A stretch of DNA of 64,000 nucleotides from Nannocystis exedens. GTDB lineage: Bacteria; Myxococcota_A; Polyangia; Nannocystales; Nannocystaceae. The stretch's first letter is position 1; the number at the start of each line of letters is the position of its first letter. Of this stretch, positions 7,703-17,069 are shown piece by piece. The stretch covers positions 2,428,001 to 2,492,000 of the forward strand of contig NZ_NETK01000001.1 in the NCBI RefSeq assembly GCF_002343915.1, read 5' to 3'. The translations under genes were made by a program, and so were the position numbers. Below the pieces are notes generated by a model. It was not told where the DNA came from, ran no database searches, and was given only the letters and a program-made list of their open reading frames with translations.

Positions 7703-8568
7703 CCCTCCGCGCACGCGTGGCGACCTGGCTGGCCGCCGCCCTGCTGGCGGCCTGCAGCGAGCCGGCCCCCGCGCCGGCCGACGCCGAGCCGGCCGAGCAC
7801 GTCGCCGCCCCGGCGCCCGCCCCGGCGCCCGCCCCGGCGCCGATGGTGGGCGTGCTGGTGCCCGAGGCCGAGGTCGTGCTGGTCTCGTCGGGCTTCTCGC
7901 GGCTCGCGCGGCTCGACCTCGAGGTCGGCGACCACGTGAACCAGGGCGACGTCGTCGCCGAGATGGACGTGCGCGGCGATCGCAGCGAGCTGGCGGTGGC
8001 GACCGCCGCGTGGAAGGCCTCGAGCGCCGAGCTCGAGCGGCTCGAGCTCGAGCTCGAGCGGGCCAGGATGGCGCGGGCCGACGTCGAGCAGCTCGAGGAC
8101 TACGTCTCGCGCGCCGAGCTCCGCGAGCAGCGCTACGCCGAGAAGCTGGCGGCCGCGCGCAAGCGCGGGGCCGGGGCCTCGATGTGGCAGCAGCGCAGCA
8201 AGATGGAGGAGGCCACCGCGCGGATCGCCGAGGCCGAGCTGCGGGCCCCGTTCGCCGGCGTGATCGCCAGCCGCCACGTCGACGCCGGCGCCACCTTGAC
8301 CGCGGGCGAGCCGGTGGTCCGCCTGATCTCCGACGCCCGCGTGCTCCGCTTCGCCGTCCCCGAGGCCCGCAGCCAGGCCCTGCGCCTCGGCGCTCCCGTC
8401 ACCGTCCGCTTCGCCGACGGCCCCGAGGTCGCCGGCGAGGTGATCACGATCGCCCCGGAGATCGAGGTCGGCACCCGGCTGATCTTCGCCGAGGCCCGCC
8501 TGCACGGCGACGAGCCCGCGACCCTGCGCGTCGGCGCCGTCGCCCAGGTCCGCTTCACCGGCGGGTGA
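7690..8568 (+). CDS. membrane fusion protein-like lipoprotein (second adaptor)
   Basis: 292 residues. The signal peptide ends LLAACSE, a good lipobox. An Ala/Pro/Glu-rich tether follows (repeated APAP). Then come an HlyD/RND-type lipoyl half (VLVSSGFSRLARLDLEVGDHVNQGDVVAEMD), a coiled-coil hairpin of about 90 residues, the second half (AELRAPFAGVIASRHVDAGATLTAGEPVVRL) and a beta-barrel domain. It is the second adaptor in the graspetide cluster and is probably anchored to the membrane by lipid. No outer-membrane channel gene is adjacent. The start codon falls inside a CATG repeat unit and no strong Shine-Dalgarno precedes it. Confidence 0.8.
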   Translation: MSASSLRARVATWLAAALLAACSEPAPAPADAEPAEHVAAPAPAPAPAPAPMVGVLVPEAEVVLVSSGFSRLARLDLEVGDHVNQGDVVAEMDVRGDRSELAVATAAWKASSAELERLELELERARMARADVEQLEDYVSRAELREQRYAEKLAAARKRGAGASMWQQRSKMEEATARIAEAELRAPFAGVIASRHVDAGATLTAGEPVVRLISDARVLRFAVPEARSQALRLGAPVTVRFADGPEVAGEVITIAPEIEVGTRLIFAEARLHGDEPATLRVGAVAQVRFTGG

Positions 8569-8799
8569 ATTACCGCATGGCTTTGCACAAAGCAGAGGGA
8601 ATGCGTCGATCACGGCGCCCCTGTCAGGCATGCCCGATCGACCAGGTCTCGGTCCCCGGGTCTTTGGAGCGATGAGCGGCGCGAGCGGACCGGATCACCG
8701 GGGCACCGGCCAGGCCCGGCCCTGCTGCCGAACGCCGGCCGCGGCCGGGAGCCCGCGCGCGAAACCTCCCGGCCGTTCCGGGCATCCGAGTCGACGACC

Positions 8800-9438
8800 A
8801 TGCGCCGCGCCCGTCCTCGCCTCACCCCGCCGTCCCGTCGTCTGTTCGCCTCGCTGGGCCTGGCGAGCCTGCTGTCGCTGGCCTGGACCGCCTGCAAGCC
8901 GGCAGCGGCCCCCGAGGCCCCGCCATCGGCCGACGAACCCGCCGTCCCCGTCGCGCTGACGACCGCGATCTTCGTCCGCCACGGCGAGAAAGCCGCCGAC
9001 GACCCGCGCGACCCGAGCCTCAGTCCGGCCGGTGAGGCGCGGGCGCAGGCGCTCGCCGACCTGCTCGCCCGCGCCGGCGTCACCCACCTGTTCGCCAGCG
9101 AGTATCGCCGCACCCAGGCGACCCTGCGCCCGCTCGCCGACGCCAGCGACCTGCAGATCACCGTCCTGCCCGCCGCCGCCCCGCAAGAGCTCGTCGCGGC
9201 CCTCCGCGCGCTCCCGGCCGGAGCGGTCGCCGTCGTCGCCGGCCACTCGAACACCGTGCCCGCGCTGATCGGCGCGCTCGGCGGCCAGGTGCGCGACACC
9301 GTCGACGCGGGCGGCCAGCCCGCGCTCCCCGACGGCGCCTACGATCGCCTGTTCTTCGTCACCCTGCCCGCCGCGCCCGCGAGCGGCCCGACGCAGACCC
9401 TCGAGCTGCGTTACCACCCGAACACACCGACCCCCTGA
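8800..9438 (+). CDS. histidine phosphatase family lipoprotein or exported protein
   Basis: 212 residues. After a signal sequence ending SLAWTAC (weak lipobox), the phosphoglycerate-mutase-like fold is clear. It has the RHGEK motif with the nucleophilic His (about residues 60-64), SPAGEARAQALADLL, FASEYRRTQAT, and GHSNTVP with the second catalytic His near 149. The family removes phosphate from small molecules or proteins; the substrate cannot be told. The gap of 232 bp from the graspetide cluster suggests a separate transcription unit. Confidence 0.85.
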   Translation: MRRARPRLTPPSRRLFASLGLASLLSLAWTACKPAAAPEAPPSADEPAVPVALTTAIFVRHGEKAADDPRDPSLSPAGEARAQALADLLARAGVTHLFASEYRRTQATLRPLADASDLQITVLPAAAPQELVAALRALPAGAVAVVAGHSNTVPALIGALGGQVRDTVDAGGQPALPDGAYDRLFFVTLPAAPASGPTQTLELRYHPNTPTP

Positions 9439-10186
9439 GCCGGCGCGAGCACCGATCCCCCGAGCTCCCGCGCTCGTGCCCTGCATGTCTCCTCGGCCCG
9501 CAGCCAGACCGCCGCACCCCGGCCCGGAATCGGGGCATCGTCGGCGACGCCCCGCGCCTGCCCGCGAGCGGCCTCCGCGTGCCGGGCTCCGCCGTGCCGC
9601 CACGCTCGCCCCGTCGCGTCGATCGTCCCCTTCCCATCGCGCTCGCCGCATTGCGCAAGCCGCTTCGCATCGCCGGGCCCGGCGTTCGCCGCCTCCTTGA
9701 TTCTCGCCTCGTCGCATTGGCCCGCGCCTCGGCGCCCGAGATCTCCTGTGAGCGCGCGGGTCGTCGCGCGCCCCCGCCGGCGCCGAGTCGCGCCGCGTCG
9801 CGCGCCGCGAATGCCGTTAAGCGAGCTCGAGCGGATCGAGCAACGCCGATAACGTTCACGACCGCGCGGAACGGGTGACCTGACCGTCGTCCGGGGTCGT
9901 CGCGTCACCGGCGATTTTCGCGGCGTCCGGGTTGTTTACAAGGTCATCTTTGGCGATTTCGCACTCTACGCATTTCACTTCACCGACTCGGTGCATACGG
10001 CCGTCGCATCTTTTTTAAAGCATGGCGAATTGATTTCGGCGTATGGTGCGGGTGCGAGTTCGATCGCCGCCAGCACCACGGCCCGCCGTGCGTGTAGGGC
10101 GGGCTCGTGCCTCGATCGGCGAAAGTGGCGCGTCGAGGCCGCTTATCGCCGATTGCCACCACTCCACCGCGAACCCAGGAGCCGTC
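9439..10186. other. gene-poor stretch before the unknown/cytochrome pair
   Basis: No convincing coding frame. The last 270 bp become AT-richer (TTGTTTACAAGG near 9930, a T6 run near 10010), which suggests promoter DNA for the gene at 10187, but no well-spaced -35/-10 pair stands out. A single CATGTC at 9484 has no 14-bp partner. Confidence 0.4.
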
Positions 10187-11893
10187 ATGACCACCGCGAA
10201 GTCCAGCCAATGGACCACCTTTCAGACCCCCGCCTGCCAGGTCGACTTCCCCGACGCCGCGCTGCAGAATCGGATGAACCAGCTCTGGAACACCAATTTG
10301 AGCGGGTTCACGCGCCAGGGGATCACGGGCAACCCGTGGACCGCCACCAATTCCAGCGATCAGACCTGGTATTTCGATCCGACCACGACCGACATCAGCG
10401 AGGGGCAATACGCGCAGATCGTCTGGTCGCCGGTACCGGGGCGGATCAAATACTACTTCCCGAACACCTCCAACCCCGACATGTGGTCGCTGGCCGACAC
10501 CGGCTATGACACCAAGGGCCGGACCTTCGGCCAGATCCCGGCCGACCCGTGCGACCCCTCGGACACCACCAAGAAGCCCTACGGCCCCTACGGCCCGCGC
10601 GGCTGGCAGGACGAGTATTGCGAGTGGAGCATCACCCGCAACGCGCAGGGGCAGATCGTCCGCATCGACTTCACCTGCGAGAACCCGGAGTACTGGAACA
10701 CGCTGTGGATGGTGAGCCCGCAGCGGGTCGTCGAGCTGTACCGCAGCACCCTCGACAAGCCGCAGATCGCGCTCGAGGACCTTTACCTGCGCGACGCCAG
10801 CGGCAACCCGGTGATCGACGCCTCGACCGGCCGGCCCGCCTACGACCCGCTCAACAAGTGGAACCGCGGCACCGCCTCGACCGCCGACGCCGGCGGGGCG
10901 ATGCACCTGACCAGCACGCCCAACACGCTGCAGACCGAGATCGGCCTCGGCTCGACCGCCACCACCCCGCGCACCAGCGGCAACGCCAACCCGAGCACCT
11001 TGATCTGCTGCGCGCAGTACGGCCAGATCGGCCGCAACTCCGACCCGCACATCGGCCAGAGCGTCAACCTCGTCGTCACCCCGCCCAATCCCGCCATCTC
11101 GCCGGCCAAGGCGACGCTGGCCAATCCGCCCGGCCTCTACATCCAGACCCCGAACTTCAACCGGATCACCGCCCCGGGCGGCGTCGACCCCCGCACCTTC
11201 TGGACCGTCAAGCGCGGGCAGCAGTCGCTGACCGATCCTGCCGGCAACCAGCTCCCCGGCAACTTCATCCTCCACGCCGTGTTCGAGGTCCCCCGCTCGT
11301 TCGGCTTCACGATCAGCGACCTCCAGGTCGACGGCGTCCAGGTCCAGTGGGCGGCCCAGATCGCCCAGACCTTCAACATGCAGATCGCCGCCATGGCCCT
11401 GCCGCAAAAGCCCGGCCCGGCCGTACAGGCGTGCGCCGGCAGCCCGGCCGTCTCGCAGGCCCAGGCGCTGCAGCTGTTCAACACGCCCGTGTTCGAGGCC
11501 ATGATCGCCACCCCGGTGGCCAACCCGGTCGGCCAGCCGATGAACCTCGCCAGCAACAGCACCATGATCGCGCCGCACATCGAGCCCGGCGCGCGACGGC
11601 GGTCCCTGACCCTCGTCCTCACCGGCCTGCTCGACCCGCCGCAGATCCCGAACGTCTCGTTCGGCGCCGGCGTCCACGTCCTCGCCGCCGGGCCGATGCG
11701 CGCGGTGACCTACGCGATCCCCGGCAACACCTACCCGTCGACCAGCTACGCCCTCGACCTCCACGTCAGCGTCGACGACGACGCCGCCCCCGGCCTGCGC
11801 GACGCCCTCGTCAGCAACCCCGGCCAGACGGCGACCATCGCCATGCCGGCGCTGCTCAACGTCGTCGACCCTGTCACCAAGGACATGGTTTGA
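10187..11893 (+). CDS. conserved-looking protein of unknown family, paired with a cytochrome-like lipoprotein
   Basis: 568 residues from ATG at 10187, preceded by AGGAG. No signal peptide or membrane segment is visible. The N-terminal half is rich in Trp, Tyr and Asn (ARE-type turns such as GPRGWQDEYCEWSITR and FTCENPEYWNTLW), with paired Cys. The C-terminal half ends in a probable beta domain (LTLVLTGLLDPPQIPNVSF). Codon use is typical of the genome. The next gene starts 5 bp after its stop, so the two are probably co-transcribed and may act together in oxidation chemistry. I do not recognise the family. Confidence 0.7.
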   Translation: MTTAKSSQWTTFQTPACQVDFPDAALQNRMNQLWNTNLSGFTRQGITGNPWTATNSSDQTWYFDPTTTDISEGQYAQIVWSPVPGRIKYYFPNTSNPDMWSLADTGYDTKGRTFGQIPADPCDPSDTTKKPYGPYGPRGWQDEYCEWSITRNAQGQIVRIDFTCENPEYWNTLWMVSPQRVVELYRSTLDKPQIALEDLYLRDASGNPVIDASTGRPAYDPLNKWNRGTASTADAGGAMHLTSTPNTLQTEIGLGSTATTPRTSGNANPSTLICCAQYGQIGRNSDPHIGQSVNLVVTPPNPAISPAKATLANPPGLYIQTPNFNRITAPGGVDPRTFWTVKRGQQSLTDPAGNQLPGNFILHAVFEVPRSFGFTISDLQVDGVQVQWAAQIAQTFNMQIAAMALPQKPGPAVQACAGSPAVSQAQALQLFNTPVFEAMIATPVANPVGQPMNLASNSTMIAPHIEPGARRRSLTLVLTGLLDPPQIPNVSFGAGVHVLAAGPMRAVTYAIPGNTYPSTSYALDLHVSVDDDAAPGLRDALVSNPGQTATIAMPALLNVVDPVTKDMV

Positions 11894-11915
11894 AGACCAT
11901 GTCTTCGAGACCATT
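11870..11915 (+). repeat. CATG-14 array across a stop/start junction
   Basis: Units start at 11870 (CCTG), 11884 (CATG), 11898 (CATG) and 11912 (CATT), exactly 14 bp apart. It encodes the last residues of the upstream gene, its stop, and the ATG (11899) of the next gene. Arms covary: GAAGAC-CAT-GTCTTC is self-complementary though it differs from the usual TCC/GGA arms. Confidence 0.75.
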
Positions 11916-13476
11916 CTTGCTCGCCCTGCTCGGCCCGCTCGCCTGCGGCGCCGGGCAGGAGCCCGCCGGACCCGCCACCGCGCCGCGCGAGCAGCCGCCG
12001 AAGCAGGCCGACGCCAAGGCGTCCGACGCCGGGACACCCGCCGCCGAGGCGCCCGACGCCAAGGCGACCGCCGCCGGCGCGAGCGCCTCGGCCTACCAGT
12101 GCGCCGTCCCGCTGCAGTTGAACGGCACCGTCCCGCCGGACATCTACCCGCACAACAACGACCGCGACGCCAACTGCTTCGGCTGGCAGGAGTTCATCGC
12201 CCTCAACTGGCCCGTCGCCAGCGGCGCCGGCTTCGGCGACCCGGGCGACACCGGCCCGGTCGCCTGGCAGGGCTACATGAGCAGCCACCAGCTGTTCCAG
12301 CCCGACGGCAGCGCCCCGCCGCCGTGGGGCACCCCGCCGGCGATCACCCCCGAGTGCCTGGCCGAGGCCGGCCTGACCGCCGCCGCCGCGCGCGCCGTCG
12401 TTCCGCTGACCACCTCGACCAAATTCTCGAGCGAGTTCGAGTCCGGCGACGGCCAGCAGGCCGCCCCGCGCAACGCCCCGGCGTGGCTCGGCGACGTCCG
12501 CGGCAACAACGTCTGGTACGAGGTCCGCGTCAGCGAGGACGAGTACGACGCGATCGTCCAGAACCAGCTCTACAACCGCGACGGTCAGGCCGCCTATTAT
12601 CAGAAGAACCCGAGCACCGCCCTGGCCCTGCCGATCGGCACCTTCCAGCCCTCGGCGGTCGGCGCCCTCGAGCTCAAGGCCGCCTGGGTGGAGGTCCCGA
12701 ACCCGAGCGACGCCCAGTGGAACCGCTACAAGCTGGCGCAGGCGGTCGTCGTCGATCCGGCCACGCAGAAGTGCCAGGCGCTGACGATCGCCCTCGTCGG
12801 CCTGCACATCATCCACAAGACCGAGGCCCAGCCGACCTGGGTGTGGGCCACCTTCGAGCACGTCGACAACGCCCCCGACGCCGCCGACGCCGCGACGACC
12901 CAGAAGGTCTGGAACTTCTACGACCCGAGCTGTCAGCCGCGCACCGTCCAGGTCCCCGCCGCCTGTCAATACAAAAACCAGGCGACCGTCACCGTCGGCT
13001 GCGACGCCAACCAACCGCCGCAGTACTGGATCGGCGACGGCTGCCCGGCGCCGGCGCCGATCCGCGTCACCCGCCTGGCCCCGCTCGACAGCGACGCCCA
13101 GGCCGTCAACCAAACCGCTTGGTCGACCATCCGCGCCGCCTACCCCGATTCGGTGTGGCTCAACTACCAGGTCGTCGCCGTGCAGTGGAGCACCAACCCG
13201 CCGCAGCAATCGAGCCAGCCGGTCGGCGTGCCGCAGGTGTTCAACAGCCCGTCGCCCGACTCGAACCTCGCCAACACGGTGCTCGAGACCTACGACCAGC
13301 GCAGCAAGTGCATCGACTGCCACCAGTACGCCACGATCTCGGGCAGCACCACCTTGCCGTCGGACTTCAGCTTCGCCCTCCAGGAGGCGCAGCCGGTCGC
13401 CACCGGCCGGCCGAAGCCGCTCAAGACCGCCGCCGCGAAGGCCGGCTACCGGCCCCCGCGACGGATCATCCAGTGA
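11899..13476 (+). CDS. lipoprotein with single CxxCH haem motif
   Basis: 525 residues. A short signal ends GPLACGAG (weak lipobox), followed by an Ala/Pro/Lys/Asp-rich tether. The body has NCFGWQEFIALNWP and other Trp-rich segments. Near the C-terminus C471-C474-H475 (KCIDCHQYA) is a c-type haem attachment motif, so this is probably a periplasmic cytochrome-like electron-transfer protein. It partners the unknown protein encoded just upstream. The start ATG lies in a CATG repeat unit; an alternative start cannot be excluded. Confidence 0.7.
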   Translation: MSSRPFLLALLGPLACGAGQEPAGPATAPREQPPKQADAKASDAGTPAAEAPDAKATAAGASASAYQCAVPLQLNGTVPPDIYPHNNDRDANCFGWQEFIALNWPVASGAGFGDPGDTGPVAWQGYMSSHQLFQPDGSAPPPWGTPPAITPECLAEAGLTAAAARAVVPLTTSTKFSSEFESGDGQQAAPRNAPAWLGDVRGNNVWYEVRVSEDEYDAIVQNQLYNRDGQAAYYQKNPSTALALPIGTFQPSAVGALELKAAWVEVPNPSDAQWNRYKLAQAVVVDPATQKCQALTIALVGLHIIHKTEAQPTWVWATFEHVDNAPDAADAATTQKVWNFYDPSCQPRTVQVPAACQYKNQATVTVGCDANQPPQYWIGDGCPAPAPIRVTRLAPLDSDAQAVNQTAWSTIRAAYPDSVWLNYQVVAVQWSTNPPQQSSQPVGVPQVFNSPSPDSNLANTVLETYDQRSKCIDCHQYATISGSTTLPSDFSFALQEAQPVATGRPKPLKTAAAKAGYRPPRRIIQ

Positions 13477-13517
13477 CGCGCGCGCGTCGGCGACCCGAGC
13501 GCAGCCGACGCAGCGCG

Positions 13518-13559
13518 AACGTCTTTTCGGGCATGTCTCGCGCGACATGCCCGAAAGGT
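13518..13559. repeat. CATG-14 hairpin at a convergent junction
   Basis: CATG at 13532 and 13546, 14 bp apart, with a degenerate first unit at 13518. The bases form a long hairpin: CTTTTCGGGCATGTC pairs with GACATGCCCGAAAGG around TCGCGC. It sits 42 bp after the cytochrome-like stop and directly abuts the stop of the minus-strand LRR pseudogene, so it could end transcription from both sides. Confidence 0.8.
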
Positions 13560-14110
13560 CAGCGGCAGGCCTCGTGGCAGCCATCGAAGCCGTCGCTGTA
13601 GGCGACGCAGAGGTTCAGGCCGGCGCCGACCTCGTCGCACTCGCCGTCCTCGGGCCACGGTCAGGGATCGTGCGGCGACGCGCCGTTCTTGTGGTCGCCG
13701 ATCTCGCGGCTCCGCCGACCGCGATCGGGGCGACCCACGCCTCGGCGTCGGCCTGCTCGAGCGCCGCGTTGTCGACCACCACGAGGCGGCCGTCGACGGC
13801 AGCGAGCGCGGCGAGGCCCCGAGACGTCGGCGAGCAGGTCGTTGTCGAGGATCTCGACGTCACCGGCGACCTGCGCGAGCGCGCCGAGCCCCGAGAGACG
13901 ACGAGCGCCAGGTTGCCGTCGAGCCGGAGCCCGTCGAGGCTCGTGACCTCGGCCAGGCCCGACAGCGAGGCGAGCTTCTCGGTGTAACCCAGCCACCCCG
14001 AGCCGTAAGTGTCCGACGATCTGCGTCGTGACGAGGAGCCGCCGGGGGCCTACGAGGTCCTCGGAGGCCGAATGTCGAAAGAGGGCGAGGAAGATCGTGA
14101 TGGCCGTGGG
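13559..14110 (-). pseudogene. frameshifted leucine-rich-repeat protein remnant
   Basis: Minus-strand frames spell successive pieces of one LRR-like protein. In order these are TEKLASLSGLAEVTSLDGLRLDGN, LGALAQVAGDVEILDND, LAALAAVDGRLVVVDNAAL, and a Cys-rich tail PWPEDGECDEVGAG...CVAYSDGFDGCHEACR ending at the stop 13559-13561. Each piece is in a different frame, so at least three frameshifts separate them. Intact members in this group of bacteria are secreted repeat proteins with such a Cys-rich end. The 5' part beyond about 14060 is not recognisable. Confidence 0.65.
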
Positions 14111-14284
14111 CACGCGCTGCGGCCCGAGCCGCCGGCGCGAGGACGTTCCGCGCTGCTGCTCCCGGCGACATGTCGTGGCAGGCGAGCTCGTTCGGCGGCG
14201 GCGCGCTACGGCTGGGACGCGGAACGACCTCGCCGGCTCGATCGCGGGTCCGAGCGATGGTCCGCACGCTGGGACCTCGTCGCG

Positions 14285-14689
14285 CTACTGGGCGGCGACG
14301 CCGACCTCGATGCTGACCTTCTCGGTAAAGGGTATGCAATCTGCGTCATTACACACAGCGCCCCTGAGCTCACCCGTGATCGTCTTCTTGCCGGCCGTGG
14401 AGGCGGTCAGTCCGATCTCGAACTTGAGCTCCTTCTCGGTGATCTTGGCGTCCGCGGCCATCAGCTTGGTGCGGTCCAGCGTCACGCCGTCGGGCGCTGT
14501 GAGCGACAGCCTGGCCGGGAACTCCCTGTTGATGCGATACACGCCCTTGGCCGTGAGCTTCACCGCCGCGACCGCCTTCACGTTCACCTTCGCGGCGGGC
14601 TTCTCGATGGTGAGATCGTAGTTGGTCGCAGCGAACGCGGTCCCGGTCAGCGCGGTGAGCAGAGCGGCGATGGTCAGGATTTTCTTCAT
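14285..14689 (-). CDS. small secreted protein with DsbD-like beta domain
   Basis: 134 residues from ATG at 14689, chosen because AGGAGG lies just upstream and because it begins a classic signal peptide (MKKILTIAALLTALTGTAFA). The mature part is a beta-rich domain (YRINREFPARLSL, KKTITGELRGAVCNDADCIPF). The closing CNDxxCIPF pair recalls the N-terminal domain of DsbD-type thiol proteins, which share a C-x-x-x-x-C-x-P motif. It is probably periplasmic; the partner is unknown. Base composition is lower in GC than its neighbours. Confidence 0.65.
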   Translation of the reverse strand: MKKILTIAALLTALTGTAFAATNYDLTIEKPAAKVNVKAVAAVKLTAKGVYRINREFPARLSLTAPDGVTLDRTKLMAADAKITEKELKFEIGLTASTAGKKTITGELRGAVCNDADCIPFTEKVSIEVGVAAQ

Positions 14690-14897
14690 GGAGTCCTCCT
14701 TGCCTCGCAAGCGACGCTCATCCGGATTCAGGAGTCAATCGGGGGATTCAGCGGCAAAAACTGGCTCCGGCGACCACGGCGGGCGCCTATCAGCCCGTGG
14801 TGAAAGTCGCGGCAACCACGCCGCGAGGAACCTCGCGAGCAGCGGAGCGGCGCGCGGTATCGCGCTCTGCGATGAAAGCTGATAAAGTGGCTTTGCC

Positions 14898-16280
14898 ATG
14901 GCCATGGGGCACGACAACGGGGAGCAGCCGACGCTGTTCATCACGTATGACAAGTTGCAGGGGCTCGGGCACCCGTTCTACGAGGCGCTCGACAAGCTGC
15001 TCCGGAAGCACGGCTTCGACCGTTTCGCGGAGAAGCAGTGCGAGCCGTTCTACGCCGAGGTGATGGGACGACCGGGCCTCGCGCCGGGGGTGTACTTCCG
15101 CTGCTTGCTGATCGGCTACTTCGAGGGGATCGGCAGCGAGCGGGGCATCGCCTGGCGGGTCGCCGACTCGCTGAGTCTGCGGCGGTTTTTGGGGCTCGGC
15201 CTGGAGAAGCAGCCGCCGGATCACTCGACGATCTCGCGGACGCGGCGTCGGCTGAGCACCGACGTGCACGAGCGGGTGTTCACGCGGGTGCTGGAGCTGG
15301 TCGCCGAGCATGGCCTGTTGCGCGGCAAGACGCTCGGGATCGACGCAACGACACTTGAGGCGAACGCGGCGCTGCGATCGATCGTGCGCCGCGACGACGG
15401 ACGCGCGTACAAGGAGTACTTGACCGACCTGGCGAAGGCCGAGGGGATCGAGGAACCGACGCGCGAGGACCTGGCGCGGCTGGACCGCAAGCGGCCGAAG
15501 AAGGGCTCGAACGACGAGTGGGTACACCCGCACGATCCCGAGGCGCAGATCATGAAGATGAAGGACGGCAGCACCCACCTCGCGCACAAGCACGAGCAGG
15601 CGGTCGACCTCGAGACCGGCGCCATCGTCGGCGTGACGGTGCACGGCGGCGCTGCGGGCGACACGAAGACCATCGAGAAGACGCTGGAGGTCGCCGACGC
15701 CAATCTCGCGGAGGTGCGCCAAGAGGGCTCGGAGAAGGCCAGGGAGCAGATCGCCGAGCGCGTCGAGGAGGTCGTCGCCGACAAGGGCTACCACAGCAAC
15801 GACGTGCTCACGAGCCTCGAGGAGGTCGACGTACGCAGCTACATCCCGGAGCCCGCGCGTGGTCGCCGGCGGTGGAAGGACAAGCAGGCCGAGCGTGAGG
15901 CGGTGCACCGGAACCGCCGCCGCGTGAAGCGAGGCAAGAGCAAGGAACTGCAGAAGAAGCGCAGCGAGCTGGTCGAACGGCCCTTCGCGCACATGCTCGA
16001 CTCCGGCGGAATGCGCAGGGTCCACGTCCGCGGTCACGACAATATCCTCAAGCGGCTGGTCATCCACGCCGCCGGATTCAACCTGAGCTTGATCATGCGA
16101 AAGGTCCACGGAATCGGGAAACCGAGGGCCCTCCAGGGCCTTCGGGCCGCGCTTTCTGCCGTGCTCGTGGCTGTCCTCACGCTTCTGCGGTGGCTCGGAG
16201 CGCTTCTTGACCGCCATTCGCGGCACTCCCTACCGGGAGCTCGACTTCCAGAGCACGTCGCTCACTCGAGATACGCATGA
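14898..16280 (+). mobile_element. DDE transposase of an insertion sequence (IS1182/IS5-like)
   Basis: 460 residues. The N-terminal DUF772-like part (RCLLIGYFEGIGSERGIAWR and DHSTISRTRRRL) is typical of IS1182/IS5-type transposases. The catalytic domain starts at GIDATTLEAN (first Asp), continues with the strand GVTVHGGAAGDT and VVADKGYHSN (second Asp), and ends with a helix bearing ERPFAHMLDSGGMRR (Glu). It appears full length. I could not find terminal inverted repeats or target duplications by eye, so the element ends are undefined. Its Lys/Arg-rich C-terminal extension into 16280 differs from typical family ends. Confidence 0.8.
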
Positions 16281-16317
16281 GCGATTTCGTCTCACCGACT
16301 TCTACCTCGGGCTGCTA

Positions 16318-16337
16318 TGGGCGCCCATGGGCGCCCA
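16318..16337. repeat. 20-bp perfect palindrome
   Basis: TGGGCGCCCATGGGCGCCCA is its own reverse complement and is also two copies of TGGGCGCCCA. It lies 38 bp after the transposase stop. It could be part of an insertion-sequence end or a recombination site; nothing confirms either. Confidence 0.45.
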
Positions 16338-17014
16338 CCTCCAGAGCGCCCCTCCCTCGATGTCATTCACGCTGGACCAATATCCACGGCCGACGCCGTC
16401 GTGCCCTTGATGCTCACCGATCGCAACCTTGGGGGGCCCGTGGCTTCACGTCTTTGCGGGAGCGCGCCGCGGCCCACGGTAGCGCGCCGGAGCGGCCTTC
16501 GCTCGAGCGACCGGGGCCTGCTCCTCGCAGGGTCCGCGGGGCGCACCAGAGCTGGTCGCCGGGCGCCCACACCTGCCAGCCGTGGAACTCGCCTGCGTCG
16601 CCCCGGCTGCGGGCCGGCACCCAGGTAGGCCCGGCAGCAGGGGACGCCGGCGCTGCAGCTCATAAACTGCAGGGGCGGGGCAGTCAGTCGGCCGGCGCGG
16701 CGGACACCACGGGCCCACGGCTGTCGAGCCGGCGCGGGCCCAGAGCCGCCGCCGACGATTGCATCGACATGTCCCAAAGGCTATTTTTGTGGCACCGGCG
16801 AATCGCGCTCGTGCCATTGCGCGGCCGATCGCCGCAATCCCGCGCGCATCCGCCCACCCACGATTCATCGCCTTCTGCGGACGCGGGCCGACGATTCGCC
16901 GCGGCGAAGCGAGCGTCGTGCGTGCGCGTCGGCGACGCACCGCGGCCCGCTTACCTCCCCTGCCATCCATCCACCGGTCTCGACGGCGGCTCCTACGATT
17001 TGCATCATCTCTCG

Positions 17015-17028
17015 CGGACAGTTGTCCG
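17015..17028. promoter_or_regulatory. inverted hexamers CGGACA-GT-TGTCCG
   Basis: The hexamer pair seen at 2413-2498 recurs here in everted order with a 2-bp spacer, 42 bp before the sensor kinase start. It may be an operator. The evidence is only the shared hexamer. Confidence 0.3.
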
Positions 17029-17069
17029 TGACATCTCGCGAGGCTCCATGGCACGCTGGGGGTCCGGGC

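Larger units (their letters stand above)
16281..17069. other. gene-poor stretch after the transposase
   Basis: About 790 bp without a convincing gene. It contains a 20-bp perfect palindrome at 16318-16337 and, close to the kinase start, CGGACA-GT-TGTCCG at 17015-17028. An isolated CATGTCC at 16768 has no 14-bp partner. It probably holds the kinase promoter and possibly the right end of the insertion sequence. Confidence 0.4.

Noticed and set aside
5039..7714. 891-residue minus-strand open frame across the exporter
   Set aside because: It is the complement of the C39-ABC gene. Composition is Arg/Ala/Gly/Asp/Val-rich with no domain, an artefact of high third-position GC.
8620..8632. CCTGTCAGGCATGCC as a CATG-14 array
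   Set aside because: Spacing is 9 bp and no further units follow.
14790..16226. 478-residue frame opposite the transposase
   Set aside because: The plus-strand frame has DDE and DUF772 motifs; the antisense is Val/Leu/Arg-rich nonsense.
16318..16337. Palindrome as the right end of the insertion sequence
   Set aside because: No matching sequence was found upstream of the transposase, so an inverted-repeat end is not supported.
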